DNA of 64,000 nt from Symbiodinium kawagutii (GCA_009767595.1 VSDK01010461.1:77636-141635); one strand, 5' to 3'; shown: positions 39,301-48,897, counted from the stretch's first letter. Notes: generated from the letters alone by a model not told the origin. Made by a program: numbers and translations.

Positions 39301-42161
39301 TCTATACATGTTTGGTTAACCAAATGAGCTCATCTATGGTTAGTCGAACCTTGGAATTGCTCAACTATTTTGGTTCTTCTATACATAGAAATGAGTCAAA
39401 AGGTCATGCACCTGCGACCTACAGCAGCATCCCAGTAGGTTTCTGTGTCCGTTCGCCTCACAAACTTTTCTCATCACTGTCATAGTCGGTGGCAGAACTG
39501 GAGCGTGGCTGGCAGAGTGGTAGAGGGAACCGAAGCGTCAACAGATGATCCGCAGCAGGGCAATCTATCTGAAATCTACCTGAAATTGACGGTCATTGTG
39601 AGGTCAGTTTTTGATGATTCTTGAGTTGTATCACATGCAACTGATCCAATCAATGTGTTTCTTTGCAACCTCTTCTGCCAAGGAACTTTGATGGCAGGGG
39701 TTCTCAGTCTGGTGCACTGGTGCAGTGGCATTACTGATGCAGTTCGCGCATCTGCATGGTGCGGGATACAGCAGTTTCTCCCTAGTTGATCAGCTGCTTT
39801 ATTGGTCTATCATTCCTTTGTATTGTTGAGGATGTGTTCCGTGGTTATACACTGAGTTATACACTGATGACTGATCATGCTTAATGATGACAAATCATGA
39901 CTAATCAATGACGAATGTCTGCTTCTTATTTGGCTAGTCCTTGATATTCCTCGATGGCTAATTGTCAGCTGGTTAGGGCGCTGGTTGATACTGGGACCCA
40001 ACAGGAAACCAACATAAACCCATGAGTTCAACAGGTGAGTTTTTTTGGGCTTCGATGGCAACCAGTCTCCAATGCTGGCAGCGGCGAGGTCATGGAGGTC
40101 TGGTACAAACCATGCTGTGTGTACGGAAGCCCAGTGACCCAGTTTCCTCGGAGGTTTGGGAAGAGCTGTGGAGCTGTTGTACTTTCTGTGGAAAGCTCCC
40201 TGTGGAGAAGTTCGGACCGAGAAATCATGTCTGAGAGCATGTCAGCAGATTCTGTGGAAATGCCACTTGATACCTGGACTATCCTGGATTCAATGATGTG
40301 GGATTATTCTGGATTGGCTTCAGCATCAATCAATCATGAGCACAGCCCCCAGCCGACATGTTCGCCTGTCCAGACAAATGGTGGTGCGTTGCAAACCATT
40401 TGAAACGATTCTCATTTGGTGGGTGAACCACCAATATTGAATGCAACTCCATTCATTGATGGATGCTCCAATCTCTGAACCTATGAGTGCTGTGGTTGGT
40501 CTTTTGGTCTTCTGAATGTGTAGGGGTCATACATCCGCCAGCATTTTCCCAGGACCAGTCGCAAAAGAGCATTGCTGTTGGGTGAGGGGCTCGGCAGCAC
40601 ATGCCACAGGAAGGATTGATTTGTTTTCAACGGGTGTTGCTACTCCGTGTTCAGGCGTGATGATTTTGGACAGTTCTTCTTGTGATGGTGTCGTCGTGCT
40701 GTGCTTACCATGGCTTCTGTTAGCGACGGCAGCTGTTTCAGGTGCCATTTGCTGGAGGGCGGGACTCTCAATCTCTAGGAAATCATCACTTGCTTGCGAA
40801 TCAATTTGATTTGCACTGCCCCAAGTCTCTGTCAAAGCCAAAAAGTCAGAGTTCTCGCCGGCACATGTTGTGTATATGTGCCTGTATATGTATATATAAT
40901 TATATATATATATGTTTAAACCACATGTATATGCACAACAGACATATAGATATTCCAACAGTTTCAGCTTGAAGTTTTCTGGTCCAGTCCTGGAGATTCG
41001 CTCGAGGTGCAATCTGCCACCTCCTGCAGCACTGCGGCGATGAAGCAGAGCGCTTTGATGTGTGCAGGTTCCGGATGGTGCATGCGGGCGGGCCTCCATG
41101 TTGCTTCACGTGCAGCAGTGCCAGGCACGAGTACAAACCAGGGCACACGATGCTGAACATCATGCGAATCAGCTGGCGGTTCTTACAGATGAGCATCCAG
41201 CCACTTGGTGGTTGCGCTTGTTCCAGTGGGGTGCCAGAATTGATAGGCCCTCATAGGTTCCTGTCAGGTTTGGTGAATAGAACAGGTCGTTGGCCATGCC
41301 GAAGCATTGGAAGGCTTCAACCAGAAGAACAGGGGTGGACACAAAGTAACGTGATGTTTGCATTTTGCTAGGAACCTTGCAGTCTTGCCAAAGTCTTTTT
41401 GTATTTGTGTAATGCATATGCAATATGTATATGTAAATGCATACATACACGCTGTTTACCAGTTTTTGACTGCGACAGCCGCACTTTGAGGCAATAGGTT
41501 TGCGCTTGCTCACTATTTTGCCACTTCAGGTCTTCCTTTCTACAGTTTGACGTCCAACCCTTCATGGTTGCTTGCATTGGTGCATCTTTCCTGGTGCCTT
41601 GGTTGCCTGGACCCTCCACAGCGAGATTGTCTTATCAGTTTTACCTTCAGCTTTCCTCCATCTGTTCGTGAGTTGTGTGCGTGTGTAAAAGCCACAAGAA
41701 ATGTACAACTCGTTGTTTGGACAAATCTAAGACTTACGATTAATCAGTCTCGTCGAAATTGGAACCGACTCAAATCATCCAAAGATGCCTGCGCGGGCAG
41801 AGAATGCAGGATCAACACCTGACATGGAGGCATCAGTGATTTGTGCTGGCAGCTTTCCAGGTGCATAGGTCATGCATGGTCATGCTATGAACTCTACGAT
41901 AGGCATCGTTAAAAGATGCTCATCATACTGATTCAGAGGTTTTAAGAGGTAAAGCTGAATGTATAACAAACGGATTACAGATTGGACCGGTGAGGGAATC
42001 GGATCTCTGTCCGTGCACGACATTACACTCTGACCTTGCTCCCCCTTTCTCCACGTTCCAGAATGCACCACTACCACCATGAAAGGATGCTATCCTTCCA
42101 ACCTGTTCTTGGGTTGGAGCCTGATCCCCCACAATTCAACACAGGCAGCTGGTCAGAATAG
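27323..42161 (+). CDS. Class 3 lipase (diacylglycerol-lipase-like) with N-terminal membrane exons, gene span
   Basis: Predicted serine hydrolase acting on membrane acylglycerols. N-terminal exons, several hydrophobic: 27323-27458, 27695-27879, 28191-28274, 28331-28397, 28739-28803, 29135-about 29226, 29657-about 29731, about 30414-30716, 31660-31760, 31923-about 32080, 32898-33023, 33192-33542. Lipase exons: 34684-34800, 35297-35447, 35675-35770, 36198-36307, 36459-36547, 37289-37382, 38963-about 39000, 39223-about 39290, 40082-40194, 41068-41230, 41546-41667, 42062-42161. Diagnostic blocks in order: [58 protein letters not shown] (nucleophile Ser), [24 protein letters not shown] (likely Asp), [15 protein letters not shown] and a late His-rich MHHYHHERM. 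Most joins are in phase. Several need GC or GA donors. The membrane exons could belong to a separate upstream gene. The layout resembles diacylglycerol lipases, which have N-terminal helices. Confidence 0.85.
27695..27879 (+). CDS. Lipase gene, N-terminal membrane exon
   Basis: CTGCCAG acceptor, GT donor at 27880. Reads [20 protein letters not shown] then [20 protein letters not shown], a long hydrophobic stretch. Phase 1 in, phase 0 out. Confidence 0.55.
28617..28672. repeat. (ATCC)n microsatellite
   Basis: About 14 tandem CATC units. Confidence 0.95.
29657..29779 (+). CDS. Lipase gene, membrane exon candidate
   Basis: CTGCAG acceptor. Reads [20 protein letters not shown] then RLIAWSL. Open to a stop at 29777-29779, but a phase 2 GT donor inside (after AGTTT) would make it internal. 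Confidence 0.5.
   Translation, partial: DLITISFLYPMLLCFVWTASRLIAWSLSSQEIIEDTMGID
30414..30716 (+). CDS. Open coding island, probably exon(s) of the lipase gene N-terminus
   Basis: About 100 codons open with natural composition. Reads [20 protein letters not shown] and [20 protein letters not shown]. Exact splice boundaries were not resolved, and contains three tandem CAACGATGTT-like units near 30611-30635. Confidence 0.45.
   Translation: MPHWFSFRRPSLLFPCALVADDCDEFVLAYVCSTGSRVTPKRAIMRWLGMVARGNAAALPIALILFNDVQRCSTGHLVMSSDTLVVKLLSQSFSEENLRR
31660..31760 (+). CDS. Lipase gene, membrane exon
   Basis: Extremely high third-position G/C. Reads [20 protein letters not shown] then [15 protein letters not shown] donor at 31761 gives phase 1 and joins to 31923 ([20 protein letters not shown]). 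A GT at 31751 is the alternative. Confidence 0.6.
31923..32080 (+). CDS. Lipase gene, exon
   Basis: GCCAG acceptor. Reads [40 protein letters not shown] and FDVLNRLHF. The 3' end is uncertain (no good GT donor before the stop at 32087). Confidence 0.6.
32198..32594 (+). pseudogene. Open island with weak resemblance to a piggyBac-type transposase C-terminus
   Basis: Frame reads [36 protein letters not shown] and then a Lys/Arg-rich tail. The P...Y/F...MG-VD-(S/A)D pattern is typical of piggyBac transposases, but here the match is short and the flanking ORF is broken, so this is at best a relic. It could also be an unrelated exon. Confidence 0.25.
32898..33023 (+). CDS. Lipase gene, exon
   Basis: ACTCAG acceptor. 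Reads [20 protein letters not shown] then [20 protein letters not shown]. The GT donor at 33024 is phase 1 and joins 33192 in phase. Confidence 0.6.
33192..33542 (+). CDS. Lipase gene, large soluble exon
   Basis: Reads [40 protein letters not shown], then [14 protein letters not shown] and [20 protein letters not shown]. The frame stays open to 33637. The chosen phase 1 GT at 33543 joins 34684. The fold is not recognised. Confidence 0.6.
34430..34640. repeat. GGTATAACTACCA-type degenerate repeat
   Basis: Five to six spaced copies of (G)GCATAACTACCAT/GTATAACTACCA, with a final inverted copy (CATGGTAGTTATACCCATG) near 34608-34627, able to form a stem. Confidence 0.75.
34684..34800 (+). CDS. 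Lipase gene, exon before the catalytic domain
   Basis: CTCAG acceptor, about 90 percent G/C at third positions. Reads [20 protein letters not shown] then [21 protein letters not shown] donor at 34801 gives phase 1, matching the 35297 exon. Confidence 0.7.
35675..35770 (+). CDS. Lipase domain exon: GTD block
   Basis: CCCAG acceptor. Reads [20 protein letters not shown] then [11 protein letters not shown]. It ends ...CGCAT before GT, so that the Met codon is completed by the G at 36198, giving RMW as in class 3 lipases. The preceding join from 35447 uses a GC donor. Confidence 0.85.
36198..36307 (+). CDS. Lipase domain exon: FPTIRIWP block
   Basis: Reads [20 protein letters not shown] then [16 protein letters not shown]. 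The GT donor after CTGA is phase 1 and joins 36459 ([20 protein letters not shown]). A GC donor at 36319 is the alternative. Confidence 0.88.
36692..36796. mobile_element. MITE-like inverted-repeat element, copy 4 (reverse)
   Basis: GGTGGTCTCTCAAAATTGGGGG at the left, TTTTGAGAAACCACC at the right. The GGATTTGGGG core shows reverse orientation. It lies in the intron just before the GHSLGG exon. Confidence 0.85.
37289..37382 (+). CDS. Lipase domain exon with catalytic GHSLGG
   Basis: TTCAG acceptor. Reads [20 protein letters not shown] then [11 protein letters not shown]. The nucleophile is the Ser of GHSLGGG. A GC donor (CACCAG before GCGTGG) gives PPG joined to VFYSLAKHE at 38963. A GT at 37389 is possible but breaks the family pattern. 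Confidence 0.92.
37400..38750. repeat. Intronic GATGATGGTTAATGATGG degenerate minisatellite
   Basis: ATGGTTAATGATGG and TGGTGATGATCTA motifs are dense at 37420-37560 and thinner after. No exon with clear codon bias is seen; 37821-37880 is a weak open stretch only. Confidence 0.6.
38782..38889. mobile_element. MITE-like inverted-repeat element, copy 5
   Basis: ATTTGGTTGCTTCTCAAACA at the left, TTTTCAGAGACCCTCATTTG at the right, with the GGTACCCCC and ACCATCCATTTTTGGG core. More diverged than the other copies. Confidence 0.75.
38963..39290 (+). CDS. Lipase domain exons: post-Ser strand and predicted Asp block
   Basis: Two exons. 38963-about 39000 reads [12 protein letters not shown] after a GTGCCAG acceptor. 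39223-about 39290 reads [18 protein letters not shown], matching the D-containing block that carries the catalytic Asp in class 3 lipases. The donors between them are ambiguous. Confidence 0.7.
40082..40194 (+). CDS. Lipase domain exon: GLVQTMLC block
   Basis: GGCAG acceptor. Reads [20 protein letters not shown] then [20 protein letters not shown] donor at 40195 gives phase 2 and an in-phase Lys codon with 41068. Confidence 0.75.
41068..41230 (+). CDS. Lipase gene C-terminal exon
   Basis: Reads [20 protein letters not shown] then [20 protein letters not shown]. Third-position G/C is about 78 percent. The GT donor at 41231 is phase 0, matching 41546. Confidence 0.7.
41546..41667 (+). CDS. Lipase gene C-terminal exon
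   Basis: CTACAG acceptor, GTGAGT donor at 41668. Reads [20 protein letters not shown] then [20 protein letters not shown]. Phase 2 out joins 42062. Confidence 0.65.
42062..42161 (+). CDS. Lipase gene terminal exon
   Basis: TTCCAG acceptor, stop TAG 42159-42161. Reads [20 protein letters not shown] then [12 protein letters not shown]. The His-rich start fits the catalytic-His region of class 3 lipases. The phase 2 start matches 41667. Confidence 0.7.
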
Positions 42162-42340
42162 TCGTACCACCGCTTCCATGCCTGTGCTGACGCCTGCATT
42201 TGATTGATCAGAAGCGATGGACCAGAAATGACTAACTATAACTCCCATGACTCCTACGACCTTCTCATGAGACTCCTTCACTAACCCATTGAGATAGGCT
42301 ATTTGCAGATGTTTGGAACAACTTCAGGTGGTGTTGAGAC

Positions 42341-42739
42341 ATGGTGCACCTCCAATGCCAAAGCTGCGTTTCAACTAGGCGGGAGCTGGAAACTGGTGTA
42401 GTGCGTTGCTCTGGCGTCATGTCGAAAACGGGTGAGACACATCAAGAGTTTCAACACCTCCCATTGTTCAGCCATTTTGAGTCAGGCCTGCCAGGTTTCT
42501 CGATGTCCAATGGGAACGTTTCAGGTAAACAGAAAGTGCTATCCATGGGCGGATTTCTGGATCCAGGATATCAACCGATTCCTCACACGTGTCACCTGCC
42601 AGGCCGGCCACGCAGGCGATGCGTGACTCCAATGAGAGTCTTCGCTGGCCAAACGGTCGCTGAGCTGAGCAAAGATGAGCAGAGATTCAGCTCCAAGGAT
42701 GTTTGGATGTTCATCATAGATCATCATAGAGTTTTTTAG
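42341..42739 (+). CDS. Open coding island, unrecognised
   Basis: 132 codons open. The 3' half has good codon bias and reads GFLDPGYQPIPHTCHLPGRP, CVTPMRVFAGQTVAELSKDE and RFSSKDVWMF. Likely contains an exon of the next gene; boundaries not resolved. Confidence 0.4.
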   Translation: MVHLQCQSCVSTRRELETGVVRCSGVMSKTGETHQEFQHLPLFSHFESGLPGFSMSNGNVSGKQKVLSMGGFLDPGYQPIPHTCHLPGRPRRRCVTPMRVFAGQTVAELSKDEQRFSSKDVWMFIIDHHRVF

Positions 42740-43059
42740 ATTATAAACAACATAGCTGTTTTAGATATGTTTTCAAGATTTACAAGCCAAGGAGTCTTCA
42801 ATTGAACAACCTCCGCGTTCAGATCCAATATCTCCGACATGGATCGCACAATATTGCACCGGTGATTAAGCTTGTACTGAAGTCATGCTGGTTTTTGAAT
42901 GTTTTTTGATTGAAATCGATAAGTTTAAAGGGATTGACAGACATCTTTGCTTCGATCCTTGGCGAGACCGAGCAATGCACGGCTTGAAAGAAAAAGGCGG
43001 TGGCGGCATCAAAGCAGTTGAGTTGACAATGTGAGGATTCACATGGATTCACAACAAGC

Positions 43060-43106
43060 TGGTTGCTGAAAATCGGGGTACCCCCAGTTATCATCCTTGA
43101 TATTTG
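43060..43106. mobile_element. Partial MITE-like element (left half)
   Basis: GCTGAAAATCGGGGTACCCCC and TTATCATCC match the family's left half. No right half is found within 150 bp. Confidence 0.5.
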
Positions 43107-43203
43107 AATCATGATCATATTACATATATTTACATATTATATATAATATATGAACCTCATGATCAGCAGGATTCGCCAAGCATAGCTGGGCACCATAGCT
43201 TGA

Positions 43204-43332
43204 GGGTTGTGGCTACTGATGAGCCTCGCCGACCGATGGATCGCCCCGCAGGCATCACCACGGAAGCCACGGAGGCAAAGGCCAGCGCCGCTGGGCGTCG
43301 TCACCGAGCCGCGCATGGATGAGAAGAAACGG
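43204..43332 (+). CDS. Exon candidate, unrecognised
   Basis: Two frames are open. One reads LWLLMSLADRWIAPQASPRK with about 75 percent third-position G/C and ends at GAAACG before GTGACT. The other reads ATDEPRRPMDRPAGITTEAT. The first is preferred. Confidence 0.4.
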
Positions 43333-44121
43333 TGACTCGCTTCAGATGTGTAGATAATGTGTATAGATATGGATTAGATTTGATTAGATTTGATTAGATA
43401 CATGTCATATATACAGATATGAATATAGATAGAGATATTAGATTGTATTTGTGTGTTGCAGATGTAGATATTTGCAAATACGTCAGGTAATTATTGTTTC
43501 TCTATATCTAAATATGTAATTGCATACACATTTGTATTAGTATATTTTCCTATTGCTGCATTCTAGATGGGAGAGCCAATCGTGCCCTCAGCAGCGTGAA
43601 GTAGTTGTCAACCCCGCTTCTGGTATTGGAGGCAGGAACATCTCCGATGATAGTTTTTGACTTTGTTTAGCAAGGGGAATGAAGGGGCAGTTCTGTGCCA
43701 CTTAGCAAGCTGCTGGCAGCTTTGCCAAGCAACCTTTCAAGCCTTTGCAGCATCTTAGAAAGTTTCTTGGCAGAACCTCTTTGATTCTGCATTGTGCGAG
43801 GAGGTGGCCCTCCTCCTATGCCAGGAGCACTCTTTATCGCTCAGCGCTGTGGTAAAGTTCTTGATAAGATTATGAAGGCAAGAGGCTTGCAGCAAAAATT
43901 ATTATTAGAACCTAAAAAAATATAATCATAAGTTTATGAGGCTTGCATCAAATTACGAAACCTTTCGGGTGTGTTGCCCATTTGTTGCCTTTCGACTCGT
44001 TTGTGTGATCCCGAAACTGGATGGCCTCTTGGTCACGAAAAGTCGGTCGATTCACCACCTTGGGCTGAACATATCATGACTAGTTCTCCCTGTCTGGATT
44101 TGACCAGCAGAAACGAGATCC
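43333..44121. other. Non-coding stretch
   Basis: TAGATATGGATTAGATTTG repeats at 43360-43460, then sequence without clear exons. Confidence 0.4.
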
Positions 44122-44295
44122 ATGTCAGTTGCTCCAAAATTGGATCGTAATTATATACTCGTAATTACTCGTAAAACATGTCTTCCCCAACTTGAACCGA
44201 AAGGACAGTCGCAGGCCCAGGTCGTCAACCTCACAGCTGTGCCAGGATTCCACGGAGCTCCCAACCGGCCGTTGCCCGACGACATGTTCCAGTGA
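44122..44295 (+). CDS. Short open frame or exon, unrecognised
   Basis: ATG to TGA, 57 codons. The 3' half has good codon bias and reads EPKGQSQAQVVNLTAVPGFH then GAPNRPLPDDMFQ. It may be an internal exon ending at the phase 0 GT after CAGGCCCAG. Confidence 0.45.
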   Translation: MSVAPKLDRNYILVITRKTCLPQLEPKGQSQAQVVNLTAVPGFHGAPNRPLPDDMFQ

Positions 44296-44609
44296 AACCG
44301 GTGGGTCTCTGGAGCCAAGAGATGCCGTAGTTGAAAATGGAGACCCGACAGACAAAAAGGAGAATTGATGCATTGCTGTATTGATGATTAGACACCTGGA
44401 TCATGGTGACAGTTACGAAAATTGTTTAGTGTTTATGACGAATATGGATGTTTAGAATGAATGATCATGAAGGCTTTGAAAAGAAACTGTTTGTGGATTC
44501 TCTGTGATGCAGCAAAAAGGGGGATCCTGTTTTTTGTAGCAAATTCCTTAAGCTGATGCGCACTGACCATAAGCTCAGATCTAACCCCTTGTTTGCTTTT
44601 GAGATTCAG

Positions 44610-45076
44610 CCAGAGATGGCTGGCTCTGGAGTAGCGTCGCGCCGGTGTCGCACAGTTCAGTTTGAAGATGCTGTGATGAAGTCATGCTTGACGAGAGCTG
44701 CCCGCAGGCTTGATAGAGGTTGTAATTTCAGATTTTTGGGAGGAAACCAGGTAGAGACTGTTACTCACCTTAATGTAGGTGACGTGTATGTTAGTCACAA
44801 GTGTCTAGCACTTGTCTGACAATGCTTGTTTAGTGCAATATTATATATATATATATTCTCGCAGAATACTTCCGTTTATGATACATTGTGTCCTCATTTT
44901 GATAGATGAACCTTCAGACTTTCTCCCAGAACTTGGACGGGTTTCAGTGTCGACACAATACTGTAGTCCAACGATGTCCAACGTTCAACTTCCACTTTTA
45001 CCTTTGTTTGCCAGGTTCAAACTCAGACAAGTTCCCTCAATCCAAGGAATTTAGGAGGACAGTTTGGGATGACTAG
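44610..45076 (+). CDS. Two terminal exons of an unrecognised gene
   Basis: Exon 44610-44718 reads PEMAGSGVASRRCRTVQFED then AVMKSCLTRAARRLDR and ends in phase 1. Exon 45015-45076, after a TTTGCCAG acceptor, begins with the two bases that complete the Gly codon and reads SNSDKFPQSKEFRRTVWDD, stop TAG. Phase and polypyrimidine tract support the join. Confidence 0.55.
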
Positions 45077-45165
45077 ATGGTTATGATCCAATCCTAAAAA
45101 CATACATGCCAGGGGTTTTCGTGTGAACCTTCAAGCTGACAACTGTGAACCCTCTCCTCACGGAG

Positions 45166-45402
45166 ATGGGGAATGTGCTCATGGCGAGGGAAAACAGTCC
45201 TGAAGTGTGCTCCCTGAAACATCCTGAAACCACAAAACCCATCATCCTACCATGGCGAAGCTACTGGGTCCTGACTTTCAGATTGCAATCCACGGCCCTT
45301 CTGCTCGCGTTTGCCTCTAGCTTGGCAGTGGCCAGCATGCAGCCTGTGGCAATCTTTGGGGGCCTGTGGTCAACCGTTGCGCATTACATTGCACAGCCGT
45401 AG
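45166..45402 (+). CDS. Small membrane-protein ORF or exon
   Basis: ATG to TAG, 78 codons. Reads MGNVLMARENSPEVC, a soluble segment, then SYWVLTFRLQSTALLLAFAS and SLAVASMQPVAIFGGLW, two hydrophobic segments. It starts 90 bp after the preceding stop, so it could be a separate short gene or the first exon of one. Confidence 0.5.
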   Translation: MGNVLMARENSPEVCSLKHPETTKPIILPWRSYWVLTFRLQSTALLLAFASSLAVASMQPVAIFGGLWSTVAHYIAQP

Positions 45403-45534
45403 TGGTCTAAGCAGTAATTTGAATATCTATACAATACATGCATTGAAAATGATTTTGAATGATTTTGATAGATTTCGGAACATTTTGCAACAACTTTTGA
45501 ATGCGTTTGAATCTCCGAACACCGGTCCCTTCAG

Positions 45535-45688
45535 ACTCGCCCATCTCCTGGTACTGCAACATGGTGAAGCCTGGAACACCAGGCCCTGAAAAGGTGAAAT
45601 GTCCATCCAAGGCAGGGGTCCGACGCTACATATTCCAAGGTGATTTCCTGTTGATGTTCCGTAGCCGATCTTTTCAGCCGACCAAGAC
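45535..45688 (+). CDS. Internal exon, unrecognised
   Basis: CTTCAG acceptor, GTGAGT donor at 45689. Reads SPISWYCNMVKPGTPGPEKV, KCPSKAGVRRYIFQGDFLLM and FRSRSFQPTK. Phase 1 in, phase 2 out. Confidence 0.55.
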
Positions 45689-46396
45689 GTGAGTATCAGC
45701 AAATTTCAGGAGTAGACTTGCTGGTATTTTCCAGTCCAATTTGTTTCAGGAAATACCAGCAAAATACCACGAAAATCATTATTTCAGGAAAGTCATCATT
45801 TCAGGAAACCTCATTACCACGGAAAAGACCAGGAAATGATGACTTTCGGAGTGGGAGGCACTGGCTGGACATGATCTTAGGATCAAGTCTCGCACACTGA
45901 CGTAATGACAGCAGTGACCCCTGCTTTTCCTGGTACAAAACCGATGCAGGTCGTTGCTCGAAACCTTGAACATGCTGTGGAAGCTTTCAAGCGACTTGGA
46001 TCCACTTGCTGTGGGAATGAGTTGAGTCAGTTGAGTGTTGTGAGCTTCCACTGTTGACAAGATACCTGGAATGAATGTCTCGCCGCACGTTGAACCCACC
46101 GGTGTTGGGGATTGCGCCAGCAGCGGTTTTGCCGCACTCAGATTGTAACCCACCGTTGGTTTCCTCATTTCGGGACACGGGGGGCCCCCATGAATGGAAG
46201 ATCCAGCTGCTAGACGACACATCTTGGGGGTCAGCTTTCACAAGCTATTGAAGCATGCTTTGGGGATCTTTGGGGGTAGATCTGACCACTGGGATCCATG
46301 CTAGACCAATCTAGACGGCATGAGCATCAAAACAAATATTACATGCATCAAAAAGAAATTATTATTTGCATGAAAAAGAAATTATTCATGTTGTTA

Positions 46397-46513
46397 AAAG
46401 GAGGGAAGGAAGGGAAGGAAGGGAAGGAAGGGAAGGAAGGGAAGGAAGGGAAGGAAGGGAAGGAAGGAAGGAAGGAGAGAAGGAAGGAAGGAAGGAAGGA
46501 AGGAAGGAAGGAA
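46397..46513. repeat. Polypurine (GGGAAGGAA)n / (GGAA)n tract
   Basis: About 115 uninterrupted purines, mirror-symmetric in large part, then directly a C-rich pyrimidine stretch. A near copy of the C-rich stretch recurs at about 46764-46795. Confidence 0.95.
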
Positions 46514-47346
46514 ACCCTCCCCCAATGCCCCCCTCCCGCTTTTCTTTCGCCAAATTACAGCTTGCGCATCTCAAACAAGCTACTCCACATGTATTTACGA
46601 CGCTGCGCCTGTCTCTCTACGGCTTTGCTCATGGGGGGCTGCGCTTATATTATCTTGGTGACTGGTGTCCTACATATACACATTTCATTTCTTTCAAGCT
46701 CAAAAACTACACAGGAGCATAGGTGTTGTCATTCTGCTTTGGGGGGAGGCGCTGCGCTTCAGCCCTCCCCCCAATCCCCCCTCCCGCTTGTTTTTGTCCA
46801 CATCACAGGATGATAAGGCCCGCTGGCTATGCTTCCATTCTGTGACTGTTTCTTGGGAAATATTTTTTTTGATCCTGATAGTTATTTTTTTTGATCCTTG
46901 GGGAATATTTTTTTTGATCCTGATACTTGTAATACTTTTTTTTGATGACGTACCCAGAATCTAGACCCGCTATTTAAGCAGTGATTCTGTGCTGGCGATG
47001 GGTCCCATCAGCCAGTCCAACTGGGCTAAGGACCATTCCTGTGCGACGGATGGATTTGAGGCCTGGCTTTGGGGACTTTTCTGGTGATTTGGTACGGTGA
47101 ACCATGGCCAGTTGTATCGAGCTAGGTTGATACTCGTTGACTTTGCGCTGGCACGTTTCATGCTGGTTTCTGGTTGACGCTTGACTTCCGTGATGTCGCA
47201 TGGTTTTTCCAAACTTCTTCCAAAGAGAACGATGCAACATCATATGACCATGAATATAAAACATCATATAAAACCCATCATATAAAACCCATATAAAAAC
47301 CACATAACACCACGAAAATCATGCAGTTTTCATCATTTTTCCAAAG

Positions 47347-47490
47347 CTCAGGTTGCCGAGGCAGTTGTCTCGTGCTGTGGTCTGCCCGCTGCACTTCAGG
47401 TATCGCAAGATCGGCGACCAAGGTGCTGCTGAAAAGGATATGCCACGGCTCGTTCTCAGGAGATTCCATTGGCTTTTGAACCTGCATGAG
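47347..47490 (+). CDS. Exon, unrecognised
   Basis: CCAAAG acceptor. Reads LRLPRQLSRAVVCPLHFRYR, KIGDQGAAEKDMPRLVLRRF and HWLLNLHEEI. About 66 percent third-position G/C. A - strand reading of the same bases is also open but has a poorer splice context. Confidence 0.5.
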
Positions 47491-47494
47491 GAGA

Positions 47495-47890
47495 TTAACA
47501 TGGATCCATGATGATCTATGATGATCTATTGATCTATGATGATCTATGATTATCTATGAGGATTTATGAGGATCTATGAGGATTTATGATGATCTAAGAT
47601 GATCTATGATGATCTTTGAGGATTTATGAGGATCTATGATGATCTATGATGATCTATGATGATCTATGATGATCTATTATGATCTATGATGATCTATGAT
47701 CTTTGTTGATCTTTGATGATCATGATGATCTATGATGATCTATGATCTTTGATAATCTTGGATGATCTTGATGATGATCGCGATGATCTATGATGATCTA
47801 TGAGGATCTATGATGATCTTTGATGATCGACGATGACCTTTGTGATGATCTTTGATGATCGACGATGACCTATGAAGATCTACGGTTATT
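47495..47890. repeat. GATGATCTAT tandem repeat
   Basis: Roughly 35 to 40 degenerate copies of a 10 to 12-bp unit (ATGATCTATG with GAG/TTT variants). Confidence 0.95.
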
Positions 47891-48078
47891 GGTGTCGCGC
47901 AGCTATTTCTTCACACCATAAAGCGGAGGCGAATTGTGACAAAGTATTTCCGCGACCGATTCCTTGTTCATTGATATGCTCTAAGTAACACTATGCACAC
48001 CACATGTTCAGGCAGCTTAGCTTCCGTTCCTGCGATTCTGTGCCATCTCAACCTTCCATCACCATGGATTGGTCGCAG

Positions 48079-48179
48079 GTGCTGAATGTTTGCCCGAGAT
48101 CTTGCTGGAGAACTGCACCTTACAGAAGTTGGAGCCTGGACCCAAGGGATGCTCGAACTTGGTGGATGTGTTGATCTGA
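48079..48179 (+). CDS. Exon, possibly leucine-rich-repeat protein
   Basis: TCGCAG acceptor. Reads AECLPEILLENCTLQKLEPG then PKGCSNLVDVLI and TGA. The NCTLQKL pattern is compatible with an LRR but short. GT at phase 0 before GTGGAT could make it internal. Confidence 0.45.
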
Positions 48180-48897
48180 ACCAGTGTATTAACCAGTATT
48201 TACTGTGATTACATGAGAATTGTTAACCAATGTTAACCAGTGTCACCCAGTGTATTCGTGAGTGTATTGGCCTTGTTATCCAGTGCATAAACCATTGACC
48301 ACTTGGTTCTCATTTTTGAAAGTCAAGCCGTTCTCTCACTTGACAAGAGGGGCTTGACATGGTTTGACCATGCTGTTCCATGATGCTCCAAGCTGTCCTG
48401 CAACTTGCGACGGCCTCCGGTTATTTTTCTATGGGGATCTATGATTATCTATGCACATGAAAGGCTGTAATGACATTGGGCGGTAAATATAGCTTCCCGA
48501 CGGTTGAATGTCCAGTGTTTTGGATGGTTGACTGATGGAGTCGATTTCATTCACTGGCCTCAAAACCCTTTGATGTGATTGTGTTTGTCGGGAACCACTG
48601 CGCAAGAGCAGAATATATCAGAATATACCGTTTGAACGCCTTGCAATCCCTGTGTGGCAACCGCAAGTTTTTCTTTCGCGTGCCCACTGCGATGCTATGC
48701 GGTAGTTTTAGATGCTTGGAAACAGCAGCTGACCCACAGTGCAATTGATCATGTTGGGATGTCAATTTGGCGAAGTGCAACTGCGAAACTTTGACACACG
48801 ATTTGCAGCTGGTTGATAGCTGGTGGTAACCATTGAAGAATGGCAGATCGTGGTCAATGGCTGGACATCCTCAGTTTGTTTCCACCATTGAACAGGC

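Noticed and set aside
46298..46813. 171-codon open frame
   Set aside because: Spans the GGGAAGGAA purine repeat (EGKEGKEG run) and has no splice or codon-bias support outside it.
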